Source: Trichomonas vaginalis G3 (taxonomy: Eukaryota > Parabasalia > Trichomonadida > Trichomonadidae). Taken from it: a stretch of 64,000 nt of DNA. How positions within the stretch are numbered: position 1 is the stretch's first letter; each line of letters begins with the position of its first letter. The translations under genes were made by a program, and so were the position numbers. Under the pieces are notes generated by a model. That model was not told where the DNA came from and made no database searches. It worked only from the letters and a program-made list of their open reading frames with translations. Of the stretch, positions 30,527-41,424 are shown in pieces. The stretch covers positions 28,163,896 through 28,227,895 of the forward strand of contig NC_067206.1 of the NCBI RefSeq assembly GCF_026262505.1. Reading direction: 5' to 3'.

Positions 30527-33052
30527 TTAATAATTCTGCGGCATTTGAGAAACATCCGCATTAATGTTAACAGACTTTCTCTTTCTCTCTCTAGGATGAT
30601 CACTATCAGAGTCGTAGTCGTTGTCTGAGTTGTAGTAATCCTCGTCTGACGAGTAGTAGTCCTCTGATGAGTAATCCTTGTTTGCAGGAGATCTGAGTGT
30701 CCTTGATCCAAGTGATGGTCTCTTGATGGCGAGAGAGTTGAACTGGAGTGTTGCAAGGTTTGTGAGGTCCTCTCCGACCTTTTCGACGACCTGTTGTGCA
30801 GCTTCTGGTGTCTCGTACTCGTCTGCGCCGTGAGCAACAACTGTGATGTGTGCTTCGTCTCCTGTGACTTCGTTTTCTGATGCGAAAGGAAGTTTGAGAC
30901 CGATGAGGGATCCGACAGCTGAGTGGAGGTGAAGTTCGACCTTTGTCAAATCCTCGGCCAATTGTCCGGTGAGTTCCTCTACGATATCGTTGAGTTCTGG
31001 GACGTGCTTGATCTGCATGAAAGACATCATTCCTTTCATCGCCTGGTTTGTAAGAGCGTTGAGGTAAACTGCGTCTTGTTTGGAAGCGATTGATGGAATG
31101 AATCTCGCTCTGTCCTTGGAAGGAAGCTTTGCAAGTGCCTTGTATGTATCATCTGCTGGAAGCATGACGGAAACAAGGCTCTTGGAGTTCTTCATTGAAT
31201 CAAGGAGATCGAGAATTGGTTCGACTGTCTTAGGTCTTGCGCCATCGTAAAGAAGCTGTATCAATGTGTTGTTTGATTGTACAACTTTGGCGAGTTGGTT
31301 GCATTGTTCTGCACCACCGTAGTTGTTTCTGATGTCTAAGGAAAGAATGTGGTCGTTTGTTCTGAGTGCTCTCAAAACTGGAGTGAGTTCTGACTCGAGA
31401 CCGTTGGACTTGCAGCCCTTGAGGCCGACAGACTTAAGCTGGGCAATCTGGACAAGCTTGGAAAGGCAGTCGCCGATGCCGGTCTGGCTGTGATGGAAGT
31501 TATCGTTCAATTGGAGAGATGCAAGGTTCGGGAGCTTTGGAACCATCTTTGTAAGGGTGTCGACATCGTCTTTCTCAAGTCCGGAGTCGGCAAGATCGAG
31601 AAGAATCCATGCGGATGGTGTCTTCTTGAGGACATTGAGAATGTCTGTAAGATCCTTGCCGTGAAGCTTGAGGCCGCCAATGTGGAGTGAGAAGTTCTTG
31701 CAGATGTCGGAGTTGTGCTGAATTGCTTTGATAACTTCCGTTGTTTGTGAAACATTAAGGCCTGTGCCGCTAATGTTGAGTTCCTTGAGGTATGCGGAGT
31801 GTGAGATGAATGTAATAAGCGCGTTGAGTGAGTTTGTTTTGATCTTTGAGTCGGCAATGTTCAAATTCTCAAGAGGCTGTGGATAGGAAACAAGGCCTTC
31901 GAGAATGTGGTGAACGCCGGACTGGATGCCACCGAAATCGATGGACTTGAGGTTGTACGAACCATTGTCGTTCATATTCTGTAAATGCTTCTTGAAGATC
32001 TGAGCGGATTTGTCTGTAATTTTAGCGCCTGGGATGTGGAGATACTGGAGCTTCCAGAGCTGCTTGTTGACACTGATAGCTTCAAAGAGCATCGTTGTGG
32101 CGTTAGCAGAAAGATCGCAGTCGCCAAGATCGAGGAAGAAAATTGGGGTTGGATAGTTGAAGAAAGCTGCCATCAATGGCTCGGCGTCGGCAAATTTATT
32201 GCCTGAGAAATCCCAATAACGGACATTGCACTTTGGGTTATTCTGGATAGCATTGGCAAGTTCTTCGACGCCAAGGTCGATATTGCAGTTCTCGAGGGAA
32301 ACAATGTGGATGTTGTTGTTAACTTCGATTAATTGAGCTATTGTCTTGAAAAGGTCAGGTCTGATGACATCTGTGCAGCAAATACCGAAAATGTAAGGGC
32401 AGTATTTAAGGGCATAGAAGAATGGCTCTAAATCCATTGGGGATCTAAGGTTAGTTTCGATAAGGTCGAGAGGAAGCTGGTTAAGATTGATGAGACCGTT
32501 GTTGGTCATGAGGTTCTTGTGGTAGAATTGGACAACGCGGTGCTGATAGGTAGCGTCGAAATAGGAACAAGCAGCGTTGTAAGTAAACTGAAACGCCTGA
32601 GATGGGGAAAGTTGCGGTTCGAACTTCGGGAATTTTGATGGATCGTGTGGAACGAATTTGAAGCGCTTTGATACTGGAATAAGAGCGCATGATAATATGT
32701 AATCTCTGACGATTGTGCGAGCAAGACGCATAGCTTCCTGTGTATATATTGTATATTGGTCTGTATTTGAAGCAACCTCGATAAAGTAATCGGATTTTGT
32801 AGACATCGAAATGATATCTAAAAGGTGAAGAGTTGCAAGCATTGAGAATGACTTGCCGATAACTTTCTTTTTAGCGAAAACAAGCATATGCTCGGATAAA
32901 CAAACAGCGCCTTTCTTATGTTTTGTGCCATTTATACGGACGTCTGCACGAATAGCGATATGAATCTTAGCTTGGTTGAGAGGAACGAGTTTTTCGACGC
33001 TCTTCCTTTCGTGTGCATCTAAGTGATAATCAAAGGATGGTTTTTCGTTCAT
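30527..33052 (-). CDS. CARMIL-like leucine-rich-repeat protein
   Basis: 841 residues. Residues ~25-130 (KIHIAIRADVRINGTKHKKG, then HLLDIISMSTKSDYFIEV) look like the PH-type domain at the front of CARMIL proteins. Residues ~195-650 hold degenerate leucine-rich repeats (NNIHIVSLENCNIDLGVEEL, YLKELNISGTGLNVSQTTEV, HILSLDIRNN). A helical segment follows, then a Ser/Asp/Tyr-rich acidic tail (SSEDYYSSDEDYYNSDNDYD) and a basic KRKS. CARMIL proteins bind actin capping protein and membranes; no clear capping-protein motif is visible. Trichomonads have many LRR proteins, so the CARMIL assignment is moderate and the LRR assignment firm. Confidence 0.65.
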   Translation of the reverse strand: MNEKPSFDYHLDAHERKSVEKLVPLNQAKIHIAIRADVRINGTKHKKGAVCLSEHMLVFAKKKVIGKSFSMLATLHLLDIISMSTKSDYFIEVASNTDQYTIYTQEAMRLARTIVRDYILSCALIPVSKRFKFVPHDPSKFPKFEPQLSPSQAFQFTYNAACSYFDATYQHRVVQFYHKNLMTNNGLINLNQLPLDLIETNLRSPMDLEPFFYALKYCPYIFGICCTDVIRPDLFKTIAQLIEVNNNIHIVSLENCNIDLGVEELANAIQNNPKCNVRYWDFSGNKFADAEPLMAAFFNYPTPIFFLDLGDCDLSANATTMLFEAISVNKQLWKLQYLHIPGAKITDKSAQIFKKHLQNMNDNGSYNLKSIDFGGIQSGVHHILEGLVSYPQPLENLNIADSKIKTNSLNALITFISHSAYLKELNISGTGLNVSQTTEVIKAIQHNSDICKNFSLHIGGLKLHGKDLTDILNVLKKTPSAWILLDLADSGLEKDDVDTLTKMVPKLPNLASLQLNDNFHHSQTGIGDCLSKLVQIAQLKSVGLKGCKSNGLESELTPVLRALRTNDHILSLDIRNNYGGAEQCNQLAKVVQSNNTLIQLLYDGARPKTVEPILDLLDSMKNSKSLVSVMLPADDTYKALAKLPSKDRARFIPSIASKQDAVYLNALTNQAMKGMMSFMQIKHVPELNDIVEELTGQLAEDLTKVELHLHSAVGSLIGLKLPFASENEVTGDEAHITVVAHGADEYETPEAAQQVVEKVGEDLTNLATLQFNSLAIKRPSLGSRTLRSPANKDYSSEDYYSSDEDYYNSDNDYDSDSDHPRERKRKSVNINADVSQMPQNY

Positions 33053-33357
33053 ATGCCTATTATTAAGTTTTATGTAATATCGGTTTATTCAATCAAAAAG
33101 TTAACAAAAAATTATTTATCACAACTATTTTTAATTTAATACAATTTTGGCTCTAGGTAAATATAAGTCAAAAACCAATCCATTATAAATGCCCGACGGT
33201 TTGTTAATAAAGAACACAAAATTATAAAATAATCAAGTTTCATTATTATATAAAATTGATCCGATTTATTATGATTTCAAAATGTTTATTTCAACTGTTA
33301 TCGGAATGACGCAAAAATGAGAAATATTCGATCTATCATGGTGGTTATTATCATGAC
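33053..33357. other. Upstream region of the LRR gene
   Basis: AT-rich, with no gene. It ends with TGAC (33354-33357), which is repeated beyond the far end of the second foldback element (38886-38889) and is the likely target duplication. Confidence 0.45.
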
Positions 33358-34261
33358 TGTAATAAACAGAAATTCATCAAAAGTGACAGCTCTCAATTTT
33401 TTTGACATTTGTAAATTCTAAATTGAATGAGAAAAATGAAATAATACTAAGCATAATACAATATTCTAGATTTAATTATAATTAGGAAAAAGTTAGTTTT
33501 GAGAGTACTTTTCATAGGCATATAAAATGAAATCTTCTGAAAAATAATATCACATAAACTCATATTATTTTCTAATATATAACTATTTTATATAAAAATC
33601 AAATTCAATGATCTTAAAAGCGAAGGATAAACCTCAAAATTTACGAATATAATGAGTGGGAATATAATGCTTATCTATCATAAAACCATATGAAATATCA
33701 ATTTTTGCTTTACGCCTAATTTTTGACGACAATTAGCAAAAAATGTTAAATGTTAACACTCAGTCCATTTGAATATGAAAAATAAAATTGACTTTGATTA
33801 AATGTTTTTATTTATCATGCAATTCTTCTTGCGACCAAAGATTTGAATAAAATTTCAAAAAATAAGATAGCTTAAGGGTATAGTAAACTCAAAATTCTAG
33901 AGTTTTGAGAGTGCCAATAAACTCTATAGGCCTATATATATCTATATTTTAAAGGAGAGGTTACGCCATAATATTTGATATTATAAATTATTAATTCAAA
34001 ATAAAAGTAGAAAATGAAACTAATTTTATTCTAACCTATATAAATATATCAATAATCTAAAATGATTATAGTCTGAACTATATTTTACCAGATTATCAAA
34101 TATAAGAGAAATGAAATAAGGCATAAAAATATCATAGCATAATTATTGGATAAATGCATTAATAAATTATTTATATCATAATGAGAAAAAATCAAAATAA
34201 GAAAATGAGCATAATAATAATTTAATTAAAAACAAAAACAATAAATAAAATGTAATTTTCG

Positions 34262-35553
34262 TTAATCAAAGTCATCAATGTCTTCGTCTTCTGATTCCCA
34301 TTCGGACTTGAAAACTTGATAATCTCCTCCTGGTACACTCTGAATGAATTTTTTGTATTTGTTCTGTTTTTTAGAACCTTTTGTAACAGTTTTTTTTTCA
34401 ATATCATTTTGGAGTAACAATTCTCTTCAAATGATTTGACACAATCTTCTGGAAGTGGGGGAAGATGTAATGCTTTTTGTATATCTCCGAGAAAATGCTC
34501 TGGATCATTCCATTCTAAGATTGCAACGTTAACTCTAATGTTAATGTTCTTCCAGGCTCTTGATTTGTCCAAATAGCATGCAATTTTGGAGTTAAACGCT
34601 TCATTCATGCAGGTAGATCCAATGGAAGAAACTTTGGAAACTATGGGTGTCCATTTGTGAACCCAGTCATAGAGCATGAATTGAAGTTGGATCGAATTGA
34701 CACCTTTTTGCCATTCAAAGCATTTGTAATTGTGCGGTTCGCAAAAAGAATGATTGCCTACGTAATGGTAGACACAATTCTCCCACATTTTCGTACGTTT
34801 GTCAATATTTTCTTCGGCAAAACATGACCAAAGCCACATACTTAGGCTTGCATTCAGACCCCAGAAAGGTCTCTCTATTTTTTCAATCTTCTGAGTCTTG
34901 TCGTTGAAAACTTCAACTGTCTTATGAGAAGCTGAGAACTTTGTAAAATCTTTTGAGATATTTTTTGATACATGACCTGGATCGAATCTTTCAAGATGAG
35001 AGACGCCAAATTCTTTAAAGTCAGAGACACTTTTGTTATCTCGGTCTTTAATAATCTCTTTAACATCTTTCAAGATATTGTATTTCTTTAATTGCTTCAA
35101 GATGATTCGAGTTCCAGCACTTTCCATATTGTTGGAAGCTCCGGAATACTGAGCATGCTGTCTGTTTCCACCAATATGGTTGATGTTCACGCATGCAAGA
35201 ACTCTTTTTGTGACAGCATCGAGCGCAGTTACTGTACAACTTGGCGAGTTTCGCCTGTGCGTCCATCTTGCATCAATGGATAAGTAACCACTGAAGGACT
35301 TTCTCGACAGCATTAGGGAAATACTTTTAAGTCTTCTAATCTTATCGTCACAAAATCTCTGTTGTCTCATGACACCACTCTTCACAGGGGGCTTAGTTCC
35401 ACAAAGAGAAAGAAAGCGAGCACCTTTTGTATATGGCATTCCGGTCATTATGCAAGCACCAAGCATCTGTCGCGCTGAGAGTCGACGACGTTCGTGGAGT
35501 AAAATGTTATGCATTGCCTTTGTTTTCCGTTTTGGGTGAACAATATGGCCCAT
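34262..35553 (-). CDS. DDE transposase, Kolobok/Mutator-superfamily type
   Basis: About 430 residues from the ATG at 35553. A helix-turn-helix-like start (residues ~25-57) is followed by SIDARWTHRRNSPSCTVTAL (catalytic-type D94), GASNNMESAGTRIILKQL and EIIKDRDNKSVSDF. This is the order D-[AGT]-x-W ... S-x-x-ME-x-x-G ... DxD seen in transposases related to Kolobok and Mutator. The C-terminus changes phase at a run of nine A (coding strand, about 34391-34399). The downstream phase ends in a strongly acidic SEWESEDEDIDDFD, which is the natural-looking end, while the upstream phase runs on to 34222 with unlikely sequence. The gene is therefore probably inactive, unless slippage at the A-run restores the phase. 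Confidence 0.65.
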
Positions 35554-35607
35554 ACAACAAAAAAAAAATGAAATCCCGCCAAAAGTGAAAATTGAATAAA
35601 AAGTAAT

Positions 35608-36875
35608 ACCCAGATTTTCCTTACTTTTACCACCCCCTCTAAAGCTGGGGACACCGCCTATCGTTGGGAGTAGCTATTAAATAGAACCACCAAGGGTATT
35701 TTTCGAACTGCCGGTGTAGTGGAAACATCCGACATAATGATTCATTATGCCAAGGTTTGATTCCTATTTAGCCAATTTTTTTCTTTTTTGGATCATGAAT
35801 TTTTTTTGGGTCACTATAAGATTTGTTTCATGTTCTAAATCTGCTGCATATGTAATCTATTTTTATTTACCTATTTTTTAAAAATCTATTGGATTGCCAA
35901 ATTTGAATATATTTAAAATCATAAAACTCCAAAAAAACTATAAATATATGTTTTATGCATAGTGCCGATACTCAAATATCAGATTACTTAGATCCATGAA
36001 TAATATCCGAATTTTTTTTCTTAAAATTAAACTTCAAAACTTCTTGCAATCTTATTCTTAATCAATTGTAAATTTTAAAACCATTTTTTAAAATAATTTT
36101 GCGTAAATTTTATTCTCATGTTGTTTTAATCGAAAATTGATACATTTTCAAAAAAATAATATTGACTTATGAAATTCATTTTTAAGGTGAAATAGTATTG
36201 TTTTTATTAAAGTATATGAATAATATATAAAAAATTAATGAATAATATAAGCAGATTTTTAGTTTACAAAACAAATATGAGCAATGCAATTTCAAACTTT
36301 TGCTGGCAATTTCGATATTGCTCAAGTTTGTAGTATTTGTGATACCTATAACATCGGCTTAATCAAAATTCGATTTTTCTTATGAGTTATTGAGAAAATT
36401 TGATTGCAATGAGAAGGATTTCGACGTTTTTGATAAACTAAGAGCTGAGCTTTAGGGGTTCAGTTCATTTATGGCTGTAGTTTGATGCGTAGATCTCTTT
36501 TTTATTGTAAATTCTTTCAGCATGGAGATCGAGAATGAATCTTTTGAGAACTTTATGAGTTTTTACACCCGTAAAGAGGTCCTTCGAGGAAAGATAGTCC
36601 AGACTACATGAAGATGTGGGTTAACCAAAAAAATCCGATGGTTTCCCCATATTCATGTAGATCTTCGAAAAAATGAGCACCAAAAAAGCCAAAAAAATAG
36701 GCTTTTTATTGGATTTGTACACTAGATCAATAATCTATTTAGGATCTGACACTCTTTTTAGCCAGAGATATGAGGTCCTTTCTAGGAAAACGATCTATTC
36801 ATCCATAAAAAAAAATGAATTATCGTTTTCCCCAGAAATTACATGGGGAGTGGTAAAAGTAAGGAAAATCTGGGT
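35608..36875. mobile_element. Small inverted-repeat element inside the Kolobok-like transposon
   Basis: 1268 bp with 26-base exact inverted ends (35608-35633 and 36850-36875, starting ACCCAGATTTTCCTTACTTT). AAT flanks each end (35605-35607, 36876-36878). It begins 55 bases upstream of the transposase ATG and carries no convincing protein. A tRNA-like patch occupies about 35700-35785. The rest is AT-rich. It could be a MITE-type passenger, or an internal part of the Kolobok element whose repeats have another role. Confidence 0.55.
35700..35785 (+). other. tRNA-like (pol III promoter-like) sequence
   Basis: GGTGTAGTGGAA at 35713-35724 resembles an A box. GGTTTGATTCC at 35754-35764 resembles a B box (consensus GGTTCGANTCC, one mismatch). 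A helix CATAA/TTATG lies between them, and a T-run (from 35776) follows TAGCCA like a pol III stop. I cannot build a 7 bp acceptor stem, and the anticodon loop has no U33, so this is not a functional tRNA as read. It may be a SINE-type, tRNA-derived head. Confidence 0.3.
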
Positions 36876-38889
36876 AATTAATAAATATATACTATATCAT
36901 TAGATGAATATTTTGGAATAACATTTTAAAATCGAGGTTTTTCAATGGATAACGGTTCAATCAAAAATTTGACCCCATTTTAGAATCTACATTAAAAATG
37001 GAACATTTCTGTCTTTTCAAAATTCCAAAATAACGTTTCTATTCCTCTCAAAAGTAAAAACAAACTTTATTGGGGAAAAAATATTTTTATTTTCCAATAA
37101 AAAATGAAAACCTTAAATGCAAATCTAATTTCGATGCTTTTGTTTGTGATTTTTTGGATTTCGAAAAAAATTTGAAATTTCAGACAAGTTACCATTAACA
37201 CTAATACGTTTCAGCGAGTCGGTCCCATCAGAGAAATTTTCATAAATCGGCGATATAATTTATTATTTCAGCAAAATATTCTCAGATCCAACTAGAATAA
37301 GGTCAAATTATACAAATTTAGCAAAGGCTAGTTATCCTACCTATTCAATTAACTTTAATTTTAAATAATTCAAGACAATTCTCAAAATTACCTTAATAAT
37401 CGCGTTCTCTTCGCAAAATGACGATTCATCATTCACTACCAGCATAACTGAGGGCTTGTGCTCACAGAATAATACAGATAATTTACTTATTAATGCAAAA
37501 TTTAGTACCAAAAGGTAATCATAGAAGATACAAAAAAAGTTTCTTTATTTTGATTGCTGATTTTATTTCTTCTAAAATTTACCAAATCTAAAAAATCCAA
37601 AATTGAATGCTATTGAATTTCATGTTTATGTAACATATACTATTTATTATATAAGGAATAAAAATTTTATAGTTTTAATCAAAAATAAAGGTGTACTAAA
37701 TGCATACAAAACAAGGTATTTTTTACTCATCCAAAATATGTTAACAGTGCTATTTATATAATCAATATCCGAATTTCGAAATCATTTTGATGAAATCTTT
37801 ATTTTAAAATTGAGTTGACTGTTAAAATCACCCGAGAAGAGGGATTATCTCAATGAAAAGTACATAAAATAGCAAACGCACAAGATGGCACTATGCAGCT
37901 TTATATTGTTATACAGGATGAACATATAAAATGTTTGGAAAACACTTACTTCGTTCTACAAATGTGTATCTCTTTATATCAAAGATTCTTCTCAAATTAT
38001 TGAGAGACTTCTCTCAAAAAAAGGAAAATTTGATAACTAAAAAAATTATGGCATAACCTCTCGTTTTGCATAGATATATATTTACATGGTCACAGAGCTT
38101 ATTTTCATTGTCAAAACTTAAAAATTTTTAGTGGACTATACCCTTAAAAAATAATATACGGTAGTGTTTACTAATAGATGAATAGTATATAAATTCTATT
38201 AAAATGGATTTGATCCAAAAAAATATAAAACCAAAAATAATTGTTATAATTTAAATGAAGAAGTAATTTAAAACGATTTTATTTATGATCAAATTTTATA
38301 TATTTTTTTGGATCAAATCCATTTTAATAGAATTTATATACTATTCATCTATTAGTAAACACTACCGTATATTATTTTTTAAGCTATCTTATTTTTTGAA
38401 ATTTTATTCAAATCTTTGGTCGCAAGAAGAATTGCATGATAAATAAAAACATTTAATCAAAGTCAATTTTATTTTTCATATTCAAATGGACTGAGTGTTA
38501 ACATTTAACATTTTTTGCTAATTGTCGTCAAAAATTAGGCGTAAAGCAAAAATTGATATTTCATATGGTTTTATGATAGATAAGCATTATATTCCCACTC
38601 ATTATATTCGTAAATTTTGAGGTTTATCCTTCGCTTTTAAGATCATTGAATTTGATTTTTATATAAAATAGTTATATATTAGAAAATAATATGAGTTTAT
38701 GTGATATTATTTTTCAGAAGATTTTGTGTTCTTCTTCAAAATTTTATTTTTTTATTAAAAAGAATCTTTACAAAATATACATTTACTTTAATTAATATTT
38801 AAAAACGTGCTCTATCAAAAGTTCCAAAAATTCAATATTTTAGCTTTTCTGAGGTGTCACTTTTGATGAATTTCTGTTTACAACATGAC

Positions 38890-39955
38890 AAATCACTAGT
38901 TATGAACTTCACTCAGAAAAATAAAATATAAAAAAACTTTGAATTCTTTACACATTTCAATTTTTCTTTCTATTTCCTATCTCGACTCAAACATTCGTTT
39001 TGATTCTTAATTAAATTAGACACCTCATAAACGAGTGCGTGCAATTTTCATCTTCTATTTTTTCTTCTAATGATTCTTTTTCAAGCACTTTCGGAAGATT
39101 CTTTTTCTGGGAACAGGGAACAGGACAAATTTGCCACACGGCACTTTTTTTAAAAAAAATTAATGGAGCGGAGCGATACTCTGCTGCAAGAGCCCCAAGG
39201 CTCCCAATCATTACGAAAGGGAGCCTCAGGGCTCCTGAGAATCCATCAGCAGAAGTTAGTATCATGAAATTGGGTACCAAGGGTCTACGCCCCTCAGTCC
39301 CTCTTTTCATGTTTTGACAAAATAATCGGATATCGTAAATTTACAAAACATATTTTTGACATTTACAAAAAATAAAAAAATAATTTTTTAAAAAATAAAC
39401 TTAAAAATTAACGTTAAAATTTTTTAATTTCTGTATATACTAAATTTTTCATAAATGATAAAATTAATTTTAGGGTAGATCTAACCCGATATCTAACCTC
39501 ATTTCTAACCTTGTGAATTTTCTTATAAAGTTGCAATAGTTGAATTCATTAACTGAAGTTAGTATCACGAAATTGGGTACCAAGGGTCTACGCCCCTCAG
39601 TCCCTCTTTTCATGTTTTGACAAAATAATCGGATATCGTAAATTTACAAAACATATTTTTGACATTTACAAAAAATAAAAAAATATTTTTTTAAAAAATT
39701 AACTTTAAAAAATAACCTTAATTTATTTTTATTTTATTTTTATATTTTTATATAAATATGTCAAAACATATAATTGGGTACCAAGGGTCTACGCCCCTCA
39801 GTCCCCTTTTCATAAATGATAAAATTAGTTTAGGGTAGATCTAACCCGATAACTAACCTTGTGAATTTTCAACAGTAAATATTTTTCATAAATGATAAAA
39901 TTAGTTTAGGGTAGATCTAACCCGATATCTAACCTCATTTCTAACCTTGTGAATT
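38890..39955. repeat. Repeat-rich stretch at the edge of the Maverick region
   Basis: A block beginning GAAGTTAGTATCA (39254) recurs at about 39556 (offset 302) over ~130 bases. Its core TACCAAGGGTCTACGCCCCT appears a third time near 39779. GGGTAGATCTAACCCGATAT-type units occur at about 39473, 39831, 39906 and, farther on, 43378. A GC-rich palindromic patch (AGCCCCAAGGCTCCC and GGGAGCCTCAGGGCTCC) lies at about 39190-39238. These resemble sub-terminal Maverick repeats, but no terminal inverted repeat could be fixed. No gene is called. Confidence 0.45.
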
Positions 39956-40096
39956 TTAACAGTAAATATGCTGGCATGATTCAGGAATGTCATCGCTGCT
40001 GTCTTCAAACTCTTTTATAGATTCATACCATAAACGAGCTTCACGGGAGATGAGAAGTAATGAAACGATAATTAATAATTTATTAGTAAAATTCAT
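39956..40096 (-). CDS. 46-residue Maverick-associated protein with a hydrophobic start
   Basis: The start MNFTNKLLIIVSLLLISREA is a signal-peptide- or membrane-anchor-like segment. It is followed by an acidic stretch (EFEDSSDDIPESC) and ends in two cysteine-containing turns. I recognise no family. It sits just outside the small charged gene at 40132-40351 on the same strand. Confidence 0.35.
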   Translation of the reverse strand: MNFTNKLLIIVSLLLISREARLWYESIKEFEDSSDDIPESCQHIYC

Positions 40097-40131
40097 TTTA
40101 TATAAAAATAAAATTTTATATCTAATCTGAT

Positions 40132-40351
40132 TTTTCGAATTCTTCTAACTTCTTCTTCAGTTCTGCTATATTATCTTCATATAATTTAATCTTTCTTAAT
40201 ATTCCATCTTTATTTAATGGCTGCTTAATTTTTCTAAATTGAACTCTACCATCTTTCATTTGATGAACATAAAAACCTTCTGGAATAGTTCCTGATTTAA
40301 TGTATTCAACTAAAATTTTTGTTTTGTTGCTTCAGTAATTTTAGTACTCAT
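40132..40351 (-). pseudogene. Small charged Maverick protein with an FYVxQxKDG motif
   Basis: The reading contains GFYVHQMKDGRVQFRKIKQP and then a charged helix (NIAELKKKLEEFEKSD). The same motif occurs in the gene at 63011-63346 (FYYVSQSKDGKIYVRKRKVP), which lies beside the capsid-type gene of the long Maverick, so the two are relatives. The role is unknown. This copy looks broken (about one break). Confidence 0.45.
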
Positions 40352-40432
40352 TTTATTAAAAGTAAAAAATAAAAAATATTTTTAAAATTAACTTTATTTT
40401 TTATGAGGACTCTCTGAGTCCATCTGAGCCGC

Positions 40433-40651
40433 TTAGCGGCTTCGTCGTCTTTTCCTTAATTCCTGTGGATCAACTAGATCGGTTGAAGGTCTATTACTTT
40501 CTTTATAGTGTTTATAAAGTTTATAAGCCGCCATATGATAAGGATAATTAAACCATAAATACACTTTACCTAAAGTTTTCAATCGATTATATAAATCATT
40601 ATTGTTAGGCGTTTCAGGTGGTGCGGGGTATTCGAGAACATCTCTAACCAT
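40433..40651 (-). CDS. 72-residue Maverick protein
   Basis: Reads MVRDVLEYPAPPETPNNND, then an aromatic helix (KVYLWFNYPYHMAAYKLYKH) and a basic end KRRRSR. The stop codon lies inside a small palindrome, GCCGCTTAGCGGC (40428-40440). I recognise no family. It could be a small structural or DNA-binding component. Confidence 0.4.
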   Translation of the reverse strand: MVRDVLEYPAPPETPNNNDLYNRLKTLGKVYLWFNYPYHMAAYKLYKHYKESNRPSTDLVDPQELRKRRRSR

Positions 40652-40655
40652 TTAA

Positions 40656-41176
40656 TTACTTTAAAACTCTTGGTTTCTTTTTAGTTTTTAACAGTTTCTT
40701 TGCTTTTGCGATTTTAGCTAAAATATATCTTCGACCGTAATGGAACCAATTCGAACCTCCTGTTTTAGGGTCAAAAGGTCTTCCATAACCGCCAGGGTCA
40801 TATGGTGCGACTGCAGTTACTGGCGCTGGTGTGGTGATGGCGCAGGTGCTGAATTAATCGGTGGTGCCTCAATTGGTGGATATTCTGGCTGTTTCTCCTT
40901 TTCTTTAAGTGAATTTAATTTAAACTCTTCACCATTCAACTGACCTTTAAAATCTTTTAGCTGCTTAGATATTTCATTATCTTCACCTAAAAGGTTTTGC
41001 GACTGGTCAGCAACCCAGTTACCTAATTTCTTTAACTTTTCAGATTTTAATTTTCTGGCAGCAGCTCCCACAAGCATTCCAGCATTATTTTTTAAAGCTT
41101 TTGATACAGCTCCACCAGTTAAACCGTCAATAGCTTTATAACCTCCATACAAAGCTGATAGTGTTGAAAATACCAT
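40656..41176 (-). pseudogene. Relative of the 178-residue Gly/Ala-start Maverick protein (fossil)
   Basis: The N-terminal part (LYGGYKAIDGLTGGAVSKAL) and the C-terminal part (a Pro/Gly/Tyr-rich end followed by a basic tail) match the gene at 43433-43969. The family starts with small hydrophobic residues and ends basic, like minor virion proteins such as adenovirus pVI or pX; that comparison is only an analogy. This copy looks broken (about one break). Its start codon directly follows the stop of the next gene upstream. Confidence 0.5.
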
Positions 41177-41377
41177 TTAATGCTTATTAAAATCATTTCT
41201 CATAATGATTAACTCATAAAATTTTTCATCGGAGCTAAACGTTAATGAAACTCTGATTTTTTCACCACTGAACCTCTTTATTAGTTCATTAATTCTATCA
41301 ATTATATTAGCACACTCACTTACATCATCAATGATAGTAATATCATCACAAATTATTTTTACATTTAACGACGTCAT
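41177..41377 (-). CDS. 66-residue Maverick protein
   Basis: Similar to the 74-residue gene at 43970-44194: a strand-rich start (VKIICDDITIIDDVSECANI), a helix, then VSLTFSSDEKFYELII. It stops directly at the start codon of the following gene (stop and ATG adjacent). The function is unknown. Confidence 0.5.
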   Translation of the reverse strand: MTSLNVKIICDDITIIDDVSECANIIDRINELIKRFSGEKIRVSLTFSSDEKFYELIIMRNDFNKH

Positions 41378-41424
41378 TTATTACAAATTAATTTCTTCTA
41401 TTCTTTAAATAATTAATAAAAGAC

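Larger units (their letters stand above)
33876..38143 (-). mobile_element. Kolobok-like DNA transposon with TTAA target duplications
   Basis: 4268 bp bounded by TTAA at 33872-33875 and 38144-38147. Copy 1 of the foldback has a single TTAA at the matching place (around 1420), so the empty site is present in this window. The ends are inverted: GGGTATAGTAAACTC on the left and GGGTATAGTCCACTA read in from the right. Imperfect similarity extends ~100 bases inward (AGAGGTTACGCCATAAT versus AGAGGTTATGCCATAAT). It carries a DDE-type transposase (34262-35553, minus) and contains a further 1.27 kb element. TTAA targeting fits Kolobok (or piggyBac), and the transposase favours Kolobok. Confidence 0.75.
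33358..38885. mobile_element. Foldback DNA element, copy 2, split by a Kolobok-like element
   Basis: The tips (TGTAATAAACAGAAATTCAT at 33358 and its partner ending CTGTTTACAACA at 38885) and the inner arms match copy 1 (930-2162) read in the opposite direction. TGAC flanks both sides. About 518 bases of the left arm precede the 4.27 kb insertion, and ~740 bases follow it. The centre (about 38210-38330) includes extra material relative to copy 1 and is itself palindromic. No coding sequence belongs to the foldback element itself. Confidence 0.85.

Noticed and set aside
35700-35785. Functional tRNA gene
   Set aside because: No 7 bp acceptor stem and no U33 in the anticodon loop; retained only as a tRNA-like patch.
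39011-39317. Overlapping ~95-codon frames on both strands
   Set aside because: They run through repeated GC-rich Maverick-edge sequence and end or start in the repeat; the minus-strand part (KVLEKESLEEKIEDENCTHS) could be a gene scrap but is too short to support.
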